A stretch of 64,000 nucleotides of DNA, taken from contig JAVJOO010000002.1 in NCBI GenBank assembly GCA_040216735.1, positions 709,118-773,117 on the forward strand. The letters are read 5' to 3'. The notes beneath the pieces were generated by a model that ran no database searches, had not been told where the DNA came from, and saw only the letters and a program-made list of their open reading frames with translations. Source of the stretch: Alphaproteobacteria bacterium. GTDB lineage: Bacteria > Pseudomonadota > Alphaproteobacteria > SHVP01. Each line of letters opens with the position of its first letter. The first letter of the stretch is position 1. A program made the translations under genes and the position numbers. Positions 19,209-28,129 of this stretch are shown one piece after another.

Positions 19209-19256
19209 CGGATTTGTCGATTTCCCTACAAAGTAGCCCTTAAGTGGACTACACCC

Positions 19257-20201
19257 GTGTTCGTGACGCGGCAAGTAGCCTCACCTTTTCGTATTGGAAC
19301 ACGCGGATCGCCGTTGGCCTTGGTCCAGGCGAACGCCGTGCGCGATCGCCTGATCGCGGTGTTCCCGGTGCTCGCCGAGCGAGGCGTCGCGATCGAGGTC
19401 ATCAAGACTACCGGCGACCGGGTTCAAGACCGCAACCTTGCCGACATCGGCGGAAAAGGGCTGTTCACCAAAGAAATCGAAGACGCTCTCCTGGGCGGCG
19501 GTGTCGATCTCGCGGTCCACTCGCTCAAGGATATGCCGACGGTTTTGCCGCCGGGCTTGGTGCTGGCGGCGGCGATGCCGCGCGAAGATCCGCGTGATGT
19601 CCTGTTGTCGAGCGATGGCCGGGCGTTGATGGACCTGCCGCGCGGCGCGGTACTGGGGACATCGTCGCTGCGGCGCCGGGCGCAGGCGCTTCATCTTAGG
19701 CCCGACCTTCAGGTGATCGATTTTCGCGGTAACGTCGAAACTCGGATCGGCAAACTACGGGACGGTGTGGCCGACGCAACGGTGCTGGCACGGGCCGGCC
19801 TGAATCGCCTGGGCCGTGCCGACGTCGTTGCAGCAACGCTTGAGCCGGAGGATTTCCTTCCGGCAGTGGCGCAGGGGATCGTCGCCGTCGAATGGCGCGA
19901 AGACCGAGAGGACCTGGGGCCGATCGTGGCCACACTCGTCGATCCGGCGACACAACGGTGTGCGGATGCCGAACGCGCGGTGCTGTTCGAACTCGACGGG
20001 TCGTGCCGAACGCCGATCGCCGGCTATGCTGTCTATGACCACGGCGACCTATGGCTGCGCGGCTTGGTCCTTGCGCCCGACGGCTCGGCTGTCTTTTCCG
20101 GCACCCGCCGCGGGTCGGCCCACGACGCAGACCGGCTCGGACGCGATCTTGGCCAGGAATTGCGCGCGCGGGCCGGCCATGTCTTGCTGGCGTTGCGATG
20201 A
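19257..20201 (+). CDS. hemC: Porphobilinogen deaminase (hydroxymethylbilane synthase)
   Basis: 314 residues, GTG start; a second in-frame GTG lies two codons on. It polymerises four porphobilinogens in heme synthesis. Seen are [15 protein letters not shown], the active-site region [32 protein letters not shown] and [12 protein letters not shown] with Cys250, the attachment site of the dipyrromethane cofactor. Its stop overlaps the hemD start (ATGA), so the two are translationally coupled. Confidence 0.96.
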   Translation: MFVTRQVASPFRIGTRGSPLALVQANAVRDRLIAVFPVLAERGVAIEVIKTTGDRVQDRNLADIGGKGLFTKEIEDALLGGGVDLAVHSLKDMPTVLPPGLVLAAAMPREDPRDVLLSSDGRALMDLPRGAVLGTSSLRRRAQALHLRPDLQVIDFRGNVETRIGKLRDGVADATVLARAGLNRLGRADVVAATLEPEDFLPAVAQGIVAVEWREDREDLGPIVATLVDPATQRCADAERAVLFELDGSCRTPIAGYAVYDHGDLWLRGLVLAPDGSAVFSGTRRGSAHDADRLGRDLGQELRARAGHVLLALR

Positions 20202-20905
20202 GGCTTCTCATTACCCGGCCGCAACCGGACGCCGGCGAAATAGCGACTGAACTCGAGCGGCGGGGTCATCGATGCGTGATTGCCCCGCTGATGACCGTCG
20301 TGACCCACGCTGTCGATCTCCCGCTTAGCGGCGTCCAGGCGTTGCTGTTGACCAGCCGCAACGGCGTCCGTGCGCTCGCAGCTGCAACCCCGCGCCGCGA
20401 CATCCCGGTTCTCGCGGTAGGGCCCGGTACCGCTGCGGCGGCCGCGGATGAAGGATTTTCGGTCGAGGCCGGGGCGGGTGATGTCGCCGCGCTCGGCTCC
20501 CTGGTGCGCGCTGCTCTCAAACCGGGGGCGGGGCCGCTCCTGTGGATAACCGGTAAGCATATACGCGGCGACCTACGGGCCGACCTGCGGGCCGCCGGAT
20601 ATGACGTCGCCCGGCACATCCTTTACGATGCCCAAACCGTCTCGGCGCTGCCGCCGTCCTGTGCCGCCGCATTGCAGGCGCACGAGATCGATGGCGCGTT
20701 GTTTTTCTCGCCGCGCACGGCGCAAACGTTTGTGAGGATTCTGGCCATGGCCAGCCTTGAACCCACTGTAAAATCGGTAACGGCGTTCTGCCTCAGCCCT
20801 GCGGTCGCCGCTGCGCTTGCAAGCCTGCCCTGGCAGAGGATTGAAATCGCCGGGCGGACCGACCGGGACGCCTTGCTCGATCTCGCCGGTGGACCCGCTC
20901 CATGA
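20198..20905 (+). CDS. hemD: Uroporphyrinogen-III synthase
   Basis: 235 residues beginning [14 protein letters not shown] at the ATGA overlap with hemC. It closes hydroxymethylbilane to uroporphyrinogen III with inversion of ring D. The family diverges strongly, but the two-domain pattern is visible: LLLTSRNGVRAL, VLAVGPGTAAAA, then FFSPRTAQTFVRI and CLSPAVAAALASL. Length is typical. It in turn overlaps the next gene by ATGA, placing four genes in one unit. Confidence 0.92.
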   Translation: MRLLITRPQPDAGEIATELERRGHRCVIAPLMTVVTHAVDLPLSGVQALLLTSRNGVRALAAATPRRDIPVLAVGPGTAAAAADEGFSVEAGAGDVAALGSLVRAALKPGAGPLLWITGKHIRGDLRADLRAAGYDVARHILYDAQTVSALPPSCAAALQAHEIDGALFFSPRTAQTFVRILAMASLEPTVKSVTAFCLSPAVAAALASLPWQRIEIAGRTDRDALLDLAGGPAP

Positions 20906-22209
20906 CGCAGACGCCGCGGCAGATGCGCAAGCATGCAGGCGAGAGGCCGGCCGATACAGATGCCGCACGAAAGCCTCGGGGACGAGGGCCCACTGGCGGG
21001 CTGCGCCGCGGACCTTCGCGAGCAGCGTTATTTGCCGCGATGATCGTGGTTTTCGTGGCCGGATTGTTCGCCGCACCCTTTGCCCAATATTACCTCGGAC
21101 CGCGCCTAGCCGAGTTATCTGGAATTGCCGAGTTGGCTGCCGGCGGATCCGATGTTGCCGATTTCAACCGGCTGCGCGCGGTCGAGGCGCGTACCGACGA
21201 ACTTGGCCGCGAACTCCAGTCGATCGGGCAAACGGCGGACGACGGCAGCGGGGCTCGGATCGGCGCCCTGGAAAACGAACTTGGGCTGTTGCGGCAAGAT
21301 CTTGCGTCGCTGACCGAATTGACCGAACGCACCGCCGCTCTCGAGACGAGCGCCGCGTCGCTTGCGGCGCTCGACTCCCGTCTCGCCGGGCTGGAGGCGC
21401 GGCCGCTGGATACCGCCGGTGACGACATCGCAGGCGTAAATGCGCGTTTGGCCGATGTCGATACAGCACTTGAAGCCGTCCGCGGCGAAAGCGAACGGCT
21501 CGCGGCAACCGTCGATGCGCTCCAGCTAAAGCTTGCGGAGGACGTTAAGAGCGCGCTTGCCTTGGTCGATAGTCGCTTGGCGGCGGTGGACCAGTCGCGC
21601 GGTGTGGACCGGGCGCTGGCGGAAACGGTCGATGACCTGCAGGCGCGGACCAGCGTGTTGGAGGGTGCTGTCGATCGTTCCGAAGGCCGTATGGCGCTGG
21701 CTGCGGCAATCGGCGCCTTGCGGGGCGCGGCGGAACGCGGCCGTCCCTTCGAAGCTGAACTGCAAACCGTACGCGCCCTGACGACTGAACACCGGTCGCT
21801 GCAACAATTGGACGGCCCGATCGAGACGCTCGCCCGGAGTGCGGGCACCGGTCTGCCGAGTTTGGTCGGCTTGCAGCGATCGTTCGCGGTGCTGGCCGGC
21901 CGCGCCGCGCGCTCGGCGTCAACGGGCGACGTCGGTTGGATCGGACAAACGCTGAACCGGGTCGGGTCGTTGGTCACCGTGCGGCGTACCGGGGAAATCT
22001 CCGGGCAATCTCCCGAGGCGGTCGTGGCGCGGGCGGAGGTTCGGCTGCAGGAGGGCGACCTTGCTGGCGCTGTCGCCGAAATGACGACGTTGGAAGGGCA
22101 GTTGCCAGAAAACGACGCCTGGTTGGCCCGGGCGCGGCTCCGTCTCGCCGCCGAGCGGGCACTGGACGCCCTCAACGCCGGACTCGTTGCAATCGGCGGG
22201 GCGGGATAG
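20902..22209 (+). CDS. mic60: Mitofilin (Mic60)-like inner-membrane protein of the heme cluster
   Basis: 435 residues. A basic, probably cytoplasmic N-terminus (1-40) precedes a single membrane segment (about 41-60, LFAAMIVVFVAGLFAAPFAQ). A long Glu/Leu/Ala-rich coiled-coil stretch follows (about 75-245), then a helical C-terminal domain (about 260-435) with the position of the mitofilin core. This architecture and the location directly after hemC-hemD are those described for alphaproteobacterial Mic60, the ancestor of the mitochondrial crista-junction protein. It would act in the periplasm at membrane invaginations or contact sites. Family assignment rests on architecture and synteny because primary sequence is poorly conserved. 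Confidence 0.75.
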   Translation: MTQTPRQMRKHAGERPADTDAARKPRGRGPTGGLRRGPSRAALFAAMIVVFVAGLFAAPFAQYYLGPRLAELSGIAELAAGGSDVADFNRLRAVEARTDELGRELQSIGQTADDGSGARIGALENELGLLRQDLASLTELTERTAALETSAASLAALDSRLAGLEARPLDTAGDDIAGVNARLADVDTALEAVRGESERLAATVDALQLKLAEDVKSALALVDSRLAAVDQSRGVDRALAETVDDLQARTSVLEGAVDRSEGRMALAAAIGALRGAAERGRPFEAELQTVRALTTEHRSLQQLDGPIETLARSAGTGLPSLVGLQRSFAVLAGRAARSASTGDVGWIGQTLNRVGSLVTVRRTGEISGQSPEAVVARAEVRLQEGDLAGAVAEMTTLEGQLPENDAWLARARLRLAAERALDALNAGLVAIGGAG

Positions 22210-22212
22210 CCC

Positions 22213-23649
22213 ATGTCGCGGGCCATCCTCGCGTTTGTTTTCCTCATCGCGCTCGCCGTTCTCGCCGCGTGGATCGCCGATCGACCCGGGCAGCTCGGAC
22301 TGGACTGGCAGGGGTACCGGGTCGAAATGCCGGTGGGCTTGGGTCTGGGCGTCGCCGTCGCGCTGATGCTGGCCGCGGCGGTTGCCTACCAGGTCTGGCG
22401 CTGGGTCCGCCGGGGTCCAACCGATCTTGCCGCGGCCCGCACGCGCCGGCGCCAGAACCGAGGCCAGCTCGCGTTGACCCGTGGGATGGTGGCCGTGGCC
22501 GCTGGCGATCGCAACGCGGCATTGCGGTTTTCGCGCGAGGCCGAGCGCTACCTCGCGGAAACCCCGCTGACGATGCTGCTCGCGGCGCAGGCGGCTCAGC
22601 TTGGCGGCGACGACAAAGCGGCGCGGCGCTACTTCTCGGAGATGCTCAAGCAGCCCGAGCTGGAGTTCCTTGGGTTGCGCGGTTTGGTCGGGCAAGCCCA
22701 TCGCAGCGGCGATCGCGCCAACGCGTTGACCCTGGCGCGCCGGGCTTACGCCCTCAATCCGCAGGCACCGTGGGTACTGTCGGCGCTGTTCGACCTCGAA
22801 GCGCGCGCCGGCAATTGGCGCGAGGCAGAGCGCATCGCGACCCGTGCCGTCGCGGCCCGTGCGCTGGGCGAAGCCGAAGGCCGCCGCCGTCAGGCGATTG
22901 CCGGCCTGCACATCGCCCGCACGCTGCGCGATGACGGCGACCTCACGGGTGCTCGCAAGGCCGCACTCAAGGCGCAGGCGCTCGAACCTGGGCTACTCCC
23001 CGCGACTTTACTTGCGGTCGAGTTGCTGGGCGCCGCCTGCAAACGCCGCCGCGCCCTACACCTGATCGAGCAAGCCTGGGAGATGGCGCCCCACCCCGAA
23101 CTCGCCGCGGCCCACCGGCGCCTGTTCGCCGACGACGATTCCCAGGCCTACCTCCAGCGGCTCGAACATCTCGTCGGTGCAGACCCACAACAGGACGAGG
23201 CGCGGCGCGCGCTCGCCGAGGCTGCACTCGCGGCCCGGCAAACCGAGCGCGCTGCCAAGGTCTTGGGCGCCCTCGCGGACTCACCGGATGCGGCCGCCCC
23301 CCTGGTGCGGCTCAAGGCCGAGATCGAAGAACGCGCCCATGGCCCGACCGCTGCCCGGCCTTGGCTCACACGCGTCGCCGATGCACCGGAGCCCGGCTGG
23401 ACTTGCAACGTCTGCGCCCATCGCCACGACGCCTGGGCGGCGCACTGCGACCATTGCGAGACCTTCGATTCGCTGCGCTGGGGCGTTCAAGACGGGGTCG
23501 AACTGGTTAAACCCGATTTCGTCGGGCATTTGCCGGTTGTCGACGACTCAGTGGCTCAGGTTGAAAGTCCGGGGCCGGCAGCGTTGCGCACACCCCCGCC
23601 GCGTACCGGCGACACCGATGACGATCCGCCGATGCGGGCCGCCGGGTGA
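22213..23649 (+). CDS. hemY: HemY-family membrane protein with TPR region and C-terminal zinc ribbon
   Basis: 478 residues. Two N-terminal membrane segments (about 4-21 and 38-58) enclose the HemY_N region, followed by TPR-like helical repeats (AARRYFSEMLKQPE, ARRAYALNPQAPWVL). The end has a CxxC pair, Cys398/Cys401 and Cys412/Cys415 (CNVC and CDHC), which should bind zinc. HemY is co-encoded with hemC/hemD in many proteobacteria; its exact part in heme synthesis is unsettled, and it is unrelated to protoporphyrinogen oxidase HemY of Bacillus. It starts three bases after the mitofilin-like gene. Confidence 0.9.
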   Translation: MSRAILAFVFLIALAVLAAWIADRPGQLGLDWQGYRVEMPVGLGLGVAVALMLAAAVAYQVWRWVRRGPTDLAAARTRRRQNRGQLALTRGMVAVAAGDRNAALRFSREAERYLAETPLTMLLAAQAAQLGGDDKAARRYFSEMLKQPELEFLGLRGLVGQAHRSGDRANALTLARRAYALNPQAPWVLSALFDLEARAGNWREAERIATRAVAARALGEAEGRRRQAIAGLHIARTLRDDGDLTGARKAALKAQALEPGLLPATLLAVELLGAACKRRRALHLIEQAWEMAPHPELAAAHRRLFADDDSQAYLQRLEHLVGADPQQDEARRALAEAALAARQTERAAKVLGALADSPDAAAPLVRLKAEIEERAHGPTAARPWLTRVADAPEPGWTCNVCAHRHDAWAAHCDHCETFDSLRWGVQDGVELVKPDFVGHLPVVDDSVAQVESPGPAALRTPPPRTGDTDDDPPMRAAG

Positions 23650-23651
23650 CG

Positions 23652-23681
23652 TTGACGCCTCCTGTCGCTCCGGCGTAGTTT
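23652..23681 (+). promoter_or_regulatory. Candidate sigma-70 promoter of tRNA-Thr
   Basis: TTGACG (23652-23657, five of six matches to the -35 consensus) is followed after 18 bases by TAGTTT (23676-23681). Initiation would fall about 17-20 bases before the tRNA, which is a normal leader length. The -10 match is weak. Confidence 0.4.
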
Positions 23682-23704
23682 GCGGACAGTTTGGACGGTC
23701 CCGT

Positions 23705-23780
<76 letters not shown>

Positions 23781-24017
23781 TCTCCTTTGTGTGCGATTTC
23801 CCCTAGCGCTGCTCGTCAGCAGGTGGCGACCGTGGGCAGTCGTGCGTCCATAGGGTCGACTCAGTGAACGTTCGCGCCTCCGCCCGTTTCAGTGCGCCGC
23901 GACCGATGGGTGTGGTCCGCACAGTTCCGTAGGGGCGGCCTCGGCTGCACCGCGGGGTGGCGCAGGCGATGTGGCATCCGCCATACTGGTGGGTGCCGCA
24001 ACCAAGAGGACGATGCC

Positions 24018-24500
24018 ATGCCCGCCGCCCAACCAACCGATGCCCAACGTCAATCCTTCCTCGCCGCCGCGGCGAAGGCGGTGCCCGGACTCGATGCCGG
24101 GACGTCGCAGCGCATCCGTTGTATCGGTTGGGACCAGACGACCTCCGAGACGATCGCCCAACTGGTGGTCGACGGCGAGAAGGTCGGAACGTTTTCCCTA
24201 CCGTGGCTGCATGCCGCCCACCCCGATCAAAAGCCGGAGATCGGCGAGTTCATTATCCAAACGACCTACGACGGGGTCCCAAAGGCGCTGCTGCAAACGG
24301 TCGCCTTGGAACTCGTGACCTTCAAGGATATCGATGCGTCCTATACCGCGCTGGACGGGCCGGGCGTACGCGATCTCGAGGTATGGCGCGGCGTGCATAC
24401 GAAACATTGGAACGGCCTGCTCGAACCGCACGGCAAGAACGTCGCCGCCGACATGCCTGTCGTGGTCGAGCGTTTTGTGTGCGTCTATCCGAACGCGTGA
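24018..24500 (+). CDS. ASCH domain protein
   Basis: 160 residues; ATG 24018 has AAGAGGA seven bases upstream. The ASCH (PUA-like) pattern is seen in ETIAQLVVDGEKVGTFSLPW, IGEFIIQTTYDGVPKALLQT, then VRDLEVWRGVHTKHW and DMPVVVERFVCVYP. Family members bind or process RNA or modified nucleosides (for example acetylcytidine amidohydrolase); which activity applies here is unknown. It overlaps the next gene by GTGA. Confidence 0.85.
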   Translation: MPAAQPTDAQRQSFLAAAAKAVPGLDAGTSQRIRCIGWDQTTSETIAQLVVDGEKVGTFSLPWLHAAHPDQKPEIGEFIIQTTYDGVPKALLQTVALELVTFKDIDASYTALDGPGVRDLEVWRGVHTKHWNGLLEPHGKNVAADMPVVVERFVCVYPNA

Positions 24501-24736
24501 GTTGCTTCGTCTACGTCCTGCGCAGCACCGGTAACAGTCCCAAGACCTATGTCGGCTGGACCAACGACCTGGATAAGCGGTTGCGAGCGCACAACGAGGG
24601 ATTGGGCGCGCGCGCGACGCGCGGTCGCTCTTGGGAGTTGATCTACGTGGAACGATTTACCCAACGCGGCGAGGCGATGAGCCGCGAGTGGTACCTTAAG
24701 CGCGATAAAACCCTGCGTGCCCAGTTGCGCGGCTGA
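24497..24736 (+). CDS. GIY-YIG nuclease domain protein (UPF0213/YhbQ-like)
   Basis: 79 residues from the GTG that overlaps the ASCH gene stop. The GIY-YIG core appears as VYVLRS and YVGWTNDLDKRLRAHN; AREW-type helix SREWYLKRDKTLRAQL ends the protein. The usual GIY is changed to VYV and YIG to YVG, which is common in this single-domain group. These small nuclease-fold proteins have been linked to DNA repair but few are characterised. Translational coupling to the ASCH protein suggests a shared nucleic-acid role. Confidence 0.88.
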   Translation: MSCFVYVLRSTGNSPKTYVGWTNDLDKRLRAHNEGLGARATRGRSWELIYVERFTQRGEAMSREWYLKRDKTLRAQLRG

Positions 24737-24803
24737 CCGATACCGCCGCTTCAACCGAGATGCTTGTATTAGACCTTTGCCAAAACGAGAACGGAGTTCC
24801 TCG

Positions 24804-25109
24804 ATGCCCGCCTATATGTTTGTCCGCGTCAAAGTTACCGATCCCAAACGGTTTGCCGAATACGGCAAAGCGGTGGCGCAGCTCGTGCCGAAGTTTGGCG
24901 GCAGGTACTTAGCGCGCGGTAAAGTCGCCGCCGTCCTCGAGGGGACCTTCGATACCGCCGAGGGGACGCTGATCGCCGAATATCCATCGGTCGAAAAGGT
25001 CAAGGAGCTTTGGGCATCGCCGGAATATGCGGAGATCAAGAAACTGCGCGAAGGCGCCGGCGAGGCACACGTCATCGTCATCGACGGTGAATTACCCGGC
25101 GCGGATTAG
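24804..25109 (+). CDS. DUF1330 family protein
   Basis: 101 residues, a dimeric alpha/beta-barrel fold. DUF1330 features are AYMFVRVKVTDPKRFAEY, GGRYLARGKVAAVLEG and LIAEYPSVEKVKELWASPEY. Role unknown; no cofactor motif. The 3' end overlaps the convergent ferredoxin gene by 18 bases. Confidence 0.9.
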   Translation: MPAYMFVRVKVTDPKRFAEYGKAVAQLVPKFGGRYLARGKVAAVLEGTFDTAEGTLIAEYPSVEKVKELWASPEYAEIKKLREGAGEAHVIVIDGELPGAD

Positions 25110-25388
25110 CGTAATCGCGTCTTCCGGGCAGGAGTCGACGCAATGGCCACAGGCCCGACAGTCGTGGGCTCGCGTTGCAAAGGCCTGTTTGCCGCCGTGC
25201 GCGACCAACTTGAGGCGGGTGACAAAAGATAGGGCGCGCCGCTCCGGCCCGGTCAGTTTGCGGATGTCGAACACGTCGTAAGGACAAACCGCCGCGCACA
25301 CGGCCTTGCCCTCGCAAAGCGCCGTGTCGATCTGCGGCACGAAGGTTCCTCGCGGCTGTTGGCAGGCGTCGTCGGCGGGCTCTTTCAT
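25092..25388 (-). CDS. 4Fe-4S dicluster ferredoxin-like protein
   Basis: 98 residues. The second cluster motif is complete ([12 protein letters not shown]). The first is [12 protein letters not shown], in which the second cysteine of CxxCxxCxxxCP is absent, so that site may hold a [3Fe-4S] or altered cluster. The ATG has GAGGAA just upstream. It would carry electrons for an unidentified oxidoreductase; no such gene adjoins it. Confidence 0.88.
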   Translation of the reverse strand: MKEPADDACQQPRGTFVPQIDTALCEGKAVCAAVCPYDVFDIRKLTGPERRALSFVTRLKLVAHGGKQAFATRAHDCRACGHCVDSCPEDAITLIRAG

Positions 25389-25491
25389 GGTTCCTCAGCG
25401 TACACCGGCAAGGGCGTTCGTTCGACGTGCCCCTGCACGGTCACCCGCGTGCCGACCCGAAAATGGCCACATTCGGCCCAATAATGACGCC

Positions 25492-26010
25492 ATGGACAAT
25501 CTGCCGCTCCGGATTCGCTTGAGTATTGTGGCCGTCGTCGGCCTCCTCATGGCGGGCGGCATCGCCGCGCTGGCCACCGAATCGCCCGACCCTGCAATAT
25601 CCGCCGCACAGACCTGCTTGGCCCAGGCGATCTACTATGAAGCTCGCGGCGAACCGCTCAGGGGACAGTATGCGGTGGCCTCGGTCGTTTTGAACCGCGT
25701 TGACGATCCGAATTATCCCGACGCGGTATGCGCCGTGGTCTTCCAGGGCGCCGCGCGCCGAAATGCCTGCCAATTTTCCTTTGCCTGCGACGGGCGCCCG
25801 GACCGGCCAGCACTCGATCGCGACTGGCGCCGGGCGCTGCGATTGGCTGGGCAGGTTCTCGCGGGGCTACGACCCGATCCCACCGGTCGGGCCACGCACT
25901 ATCACGCCCACAGCGTCGATCCGGTTTGGGCCCGGGACATGACCCACACGTTGTCCATCGGCGGTCATCGCTTCTACCACACGCGGCAATCCCTGCTCGC
26001 CAACCGCTAA
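25492..26010 (+). CDS. SleB-like cell wall hydrolase
   Basis: 172 residues. An N-terminal hydrophobic signal or anchor (about 8-28) is followed by a Hydrolase_2 (SleB/CwlJ) domain: [20 protein letters not shown] with the presumed catalytic Glu, [31 protein letters not shown] and FYHTR. It probably cleaves peptidoglycan as a lytic transglycosylase in the periplasm. Single-gene unit. The ATG at 25492 is chosen because it directly precedes the signal sequence; the open frame continues upstream without similarity. Confidence 0.88.
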   Translation: MDNLPLRIRLSIVAVVGLLMAGGIAALATESPDPAISAAQTCLAQAIYYEARGEPLRGQYAVASVVLNRVDDPNYPDAVCAVVFQGAARRNACQFSFACDGRPDRPALDRDWRRALRLAGQVLAGLRPDPTGRATHYHAHSVDPVWARDMTHTLSIGGHRFYHTRQSLLANR

Positions 26011-26073
26011 CGGGTTTTTCGCCGGTCTCGACGGATCGGCTGTACCATGGGGCGTATCGAACGGGAGGGATGC

Positions 26074-26490
26074 ATGGCCGATTGCAACGCCTATCGGATC
26101 AGTTTCGAGAACGACCAGATCCACGAGCGCTCGCTATTGTCGGCGGGTTTTCGGGTCGGCAACATGATTTATATTTCGGGCCAAGTTGCCGTGAACGAGG
26201 AACGCACTATCGTCGGCGTCGGCGATTTCAGGGCGCAGGTGCACCAAACCTTCGCCAATATCAAACGCATTCTCGAAGCCGCCGGGTCTAGCTTGGACAA
26301 GATCGTCCATACCACGACCTACGTCACGGATATCGAAACCGCGCGTAAGGACTGGCTCGATCTGAAGAAGCAGTATTTCTCCTTTCCTTATCCGGCCGGC
26401 ACGTTCGTCGAAATCAGTCGACTCGGCAGCAAAGAAGCGATGATCGAGATCGACGTGATCGCGCTTGTCGAGGGCGAGACGATCGCGTGA
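26074..26490 (+). CDS. Rid (RidA/YjgF) family protein lacking the RidA arginine
   Basis: 138 residues; ATG 26074 has GGGAGG five bases upstream. The Rid fold is clear from FRVGNMIYISGQVAVNE, VHQTFANIKRILEAAGSSLD and YVTDIETARKDW. In E. coli RidA the imine-deaminating arginine lies in PARS; here the corresponding stretch reads YPAGTFVEI, without Arg. It is therefore unlikely to be a canonical enamine/imine deaminase. It overlaps the downstream GST gene by GTGA. Confidence 0.88.
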   Translation: MADCNAYRISFENDQIHERSLLSAGFRVGNMIYISGQVAVNEERTIVGVGDFRAQVHQTFANIKRILEAAGSSLDKIVHTTTYVTDIETARKDWLDLKKQYFSFPYPAGTFVEISRLGSKEAMIEIDVIALVEGETIA

Positions 26491-27155
26491 CGATGAAGCT
26501 GCTGTTCAGCGGCAATGACTACATCCACAAGGTACTAGTCGTCGCCCACGAAGCAGGCGTGCTCGATCGTCTCGAATATGTCGTCAACAATCCAGTCGGT
26601 CCCGACGACATCATTTGGGGCTACACGCCGCTCGGTAAACATCCCGTGCTGGTGGTGGAAGACGGGCTGACGCTGTATAGCGGCTTGTTGGTATGTGAAT
26701 ACCTCGACTCTCTCGGCCCGGGCCCACGCCTTTTTCCGCAAGATGAAACCCGCTGGCGGGCGCTCACCCAGATGGTGCTCGGCGATGGATTGTTCGACGC
26801 GGTCTCAGCCCTGTCGATCGATGCGCTCAAGCCTGCGCCGGAACGGGCGGTGGCCGGCATGCAACGCAATCGCCGCCGCATCTTTGCCACGCTGGATAAA
26901 ATGGAAGGCGATGCCGCCGCGTTCACCGACGATGTCTTTCATATCGGGCACATATGTTTTGCGGGCGGGTTGTCATTTCTCGATCTGCGCAGCCCGTTGC
27001 AAAAACTTTTGATCGACCCTGCCGACGCGACGTTCGATTGGCGCACCGGTCGGCCCAAGCTGAACGCTTGGTTTGATCGTGTGATCGAGCGTCCGTCGTT
27101 GCAGCTGCGTCCCGCCGATCTCGGTGTGATCGGCACCGAACGTCCCAAGACCTGA
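26487..27155 (+). CDS. Glutathione S-transferase family protein
   Basis: 222 residues from GTG 26487 (or ATG 26493). The thioredoxin-like N-terminal domain (MKLLFSGNDYIHKVLVVAHE, LGKHPVLVVEDGLTLYSGLL) lacks a Cys at the usual position; the SGNDYIHK segment may place a Ser there. A helical C-terminal domain follows (FDWRTGRPKLNAWFDRVIERPS). Substrate unknown. It is translationally coupled to the Rid gene and its TGA abuts the stop of the convergent hydrolase gene. Confidence 0.85.
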   Translation: MTMKLLFSGNDYIHKVLVVAHEAGVLDRLEYVVNNPVGPDDIIWGYTPLGKHPVLVVEDGLTLYSGLLVCEYLDSLGPGPRLFPQDETRWRALTQMVLGDGLFDAVSALSIDALKPAPERAVAGMQRNRRRIFATLDKMEGDAAAFTDDVFHIGHICFAGGLSFLDLRSPLQKLLIDPADATFDWRTGRPKLNAWFDRVIERPSLQLRPADLGVIGTERPKT

Positions 27156-28034
27156 CTAACCGTCCTTAAGCATCGCGCGGGCGGATGTCACCCACCCGTG
27201 GTCGCGATCGCCTTGGGCGAGGTTCATCGCGTAGTGATCGAGGCCGGGGTAGACCGCGTGCACGACGTCGGCTCCGGCGGCTTCGAGGGCGGCGACCATG
27301 CGCGGCCCGGTTGCCAAGACCGGCGGAAAGTCCTGTTCCCCATAAGCGATAAGAAACGGAGGCGGGGCGCCGCCAACATTGTTGAGCGCACTTGCTTCTT
27401 GCGCGTCGGTGTCCCGGGAAAAAAGGAAATCGCGATAGGTGATGCCGCGGTTGCCCGGTGCCAGATCGGTGTTGCGCAGCTCGAAGGACGCGCTGGTCGG
27501 CAGACACCCTTTAACGATGTCCTCCGGCAGGCCGTACGTCGGGTACTTGTCCCTTCGAAGCGCCAGCAGCGCCGCCAGGGTGCCGCCCGCCGACCACCCG
27601 GCGACGTGAATGCGCGCCGGGTCGCCGCCGTGCGCGGCAATGTTAGTCCATACCCACCGGAGCGCAGCAAAGGCGTCGTCCAATGGTGCGGGCCATCTGT
27701 GATCGGGAACCAAGCGATAGGAAACCGAAACGAATACGGCCGGCAGGTCGACCAATGCGGGGGCCATGAAGCCGTTCCATTCCTTGTATCCGTGCGCCCA
27801 TGCCCCACCGTGGAAGAACATCAATACCGGCGCCTCTTTGGTTGCCGGTAACCCATAGATATCGAGCTTCTGGTCCTCGTCTTTCCCAAAGGGTACGTCC
27901 ATCGTCGGTGCAAGCAGCGCCGCAGCGGCCCGCGAGCGTTCCAACGCGGTCGCCGCGTAGCGTTGGGCGGTCTCGGGAACCCGTGTGTTTTGGGGTGTTC
28001 GTGGCGGTTGCGGTCGAAGCGAATCGAAAGCCAT
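27156..28034 (-). CDS. Alpha/beta hydrolase (HSL/kynurenine formamidase-like)
   Basis: 292 residues from ATG 28034, chosen because AAGGA lies 7 bases upstream; an ATG at 28079 would add 15. The oxyanion loop FFHGGAWAHG and nucleophile elbow GWSAGGTLAA are visible, with a terminal YPGLDHYAMNL containing the likely catalytic His. This combination is typical of HSL-family esterases and of kynurenine formamidase-type enzymes. Cytoplasmic, no signal peptide. Substrate unknown. Confidence 0.85.
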   Translation of the reverse strand: MAFDSLRPQPPRTPQNTRVPETAQRYAATALERSRAAAALLAPTMDVPFGKDEDQKLDIYGLPATKEAPVLMFFHGGAWAHGYKEWNGFMAPALVDLPAVFVSVSYRLVPDHRWPAPLDDAFAALRWVWTNIAAHGGDPARIHVAGWSAGGTLAALLALRRDKYPTYGLPEDIVKGCLPTSASFELRNTDLAPGNRGITYRDFLFSRDTDAQEASALNNVGGAPPPFLIAYGEQDFPPVLATGPRMVAALEAAGADVVHAVYPGLDHYAMNLAQGDRDHGWVTSARAMLKDG

Positions 28035-28129
28035 ACCCAATTCCTTAGCACGAGGGGCGGGCAGGAACACCTCGTGCATTGTGCGTCGGCCTTGGCCTGT
28101 GGTTCGATGTCTTTTGGGAGGAGTATCGC

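Noticed and set aside
21090-22247. Minus-strand open frame of 385 codons opposite the mitofilin-like gene
   Set aside because: It is a GC-rich shadow: Ser/Arg/Ala-rich with no domain, fully antisense to a gene coupled on both sides.
23781-24017. Short frames between tRNA-Thr and the ASCH gene, considered as att site or gene
   Set aside because: No integrase, no repeat of the tRNA 3' end nearby and no Shine-Dalgarno for the frames.
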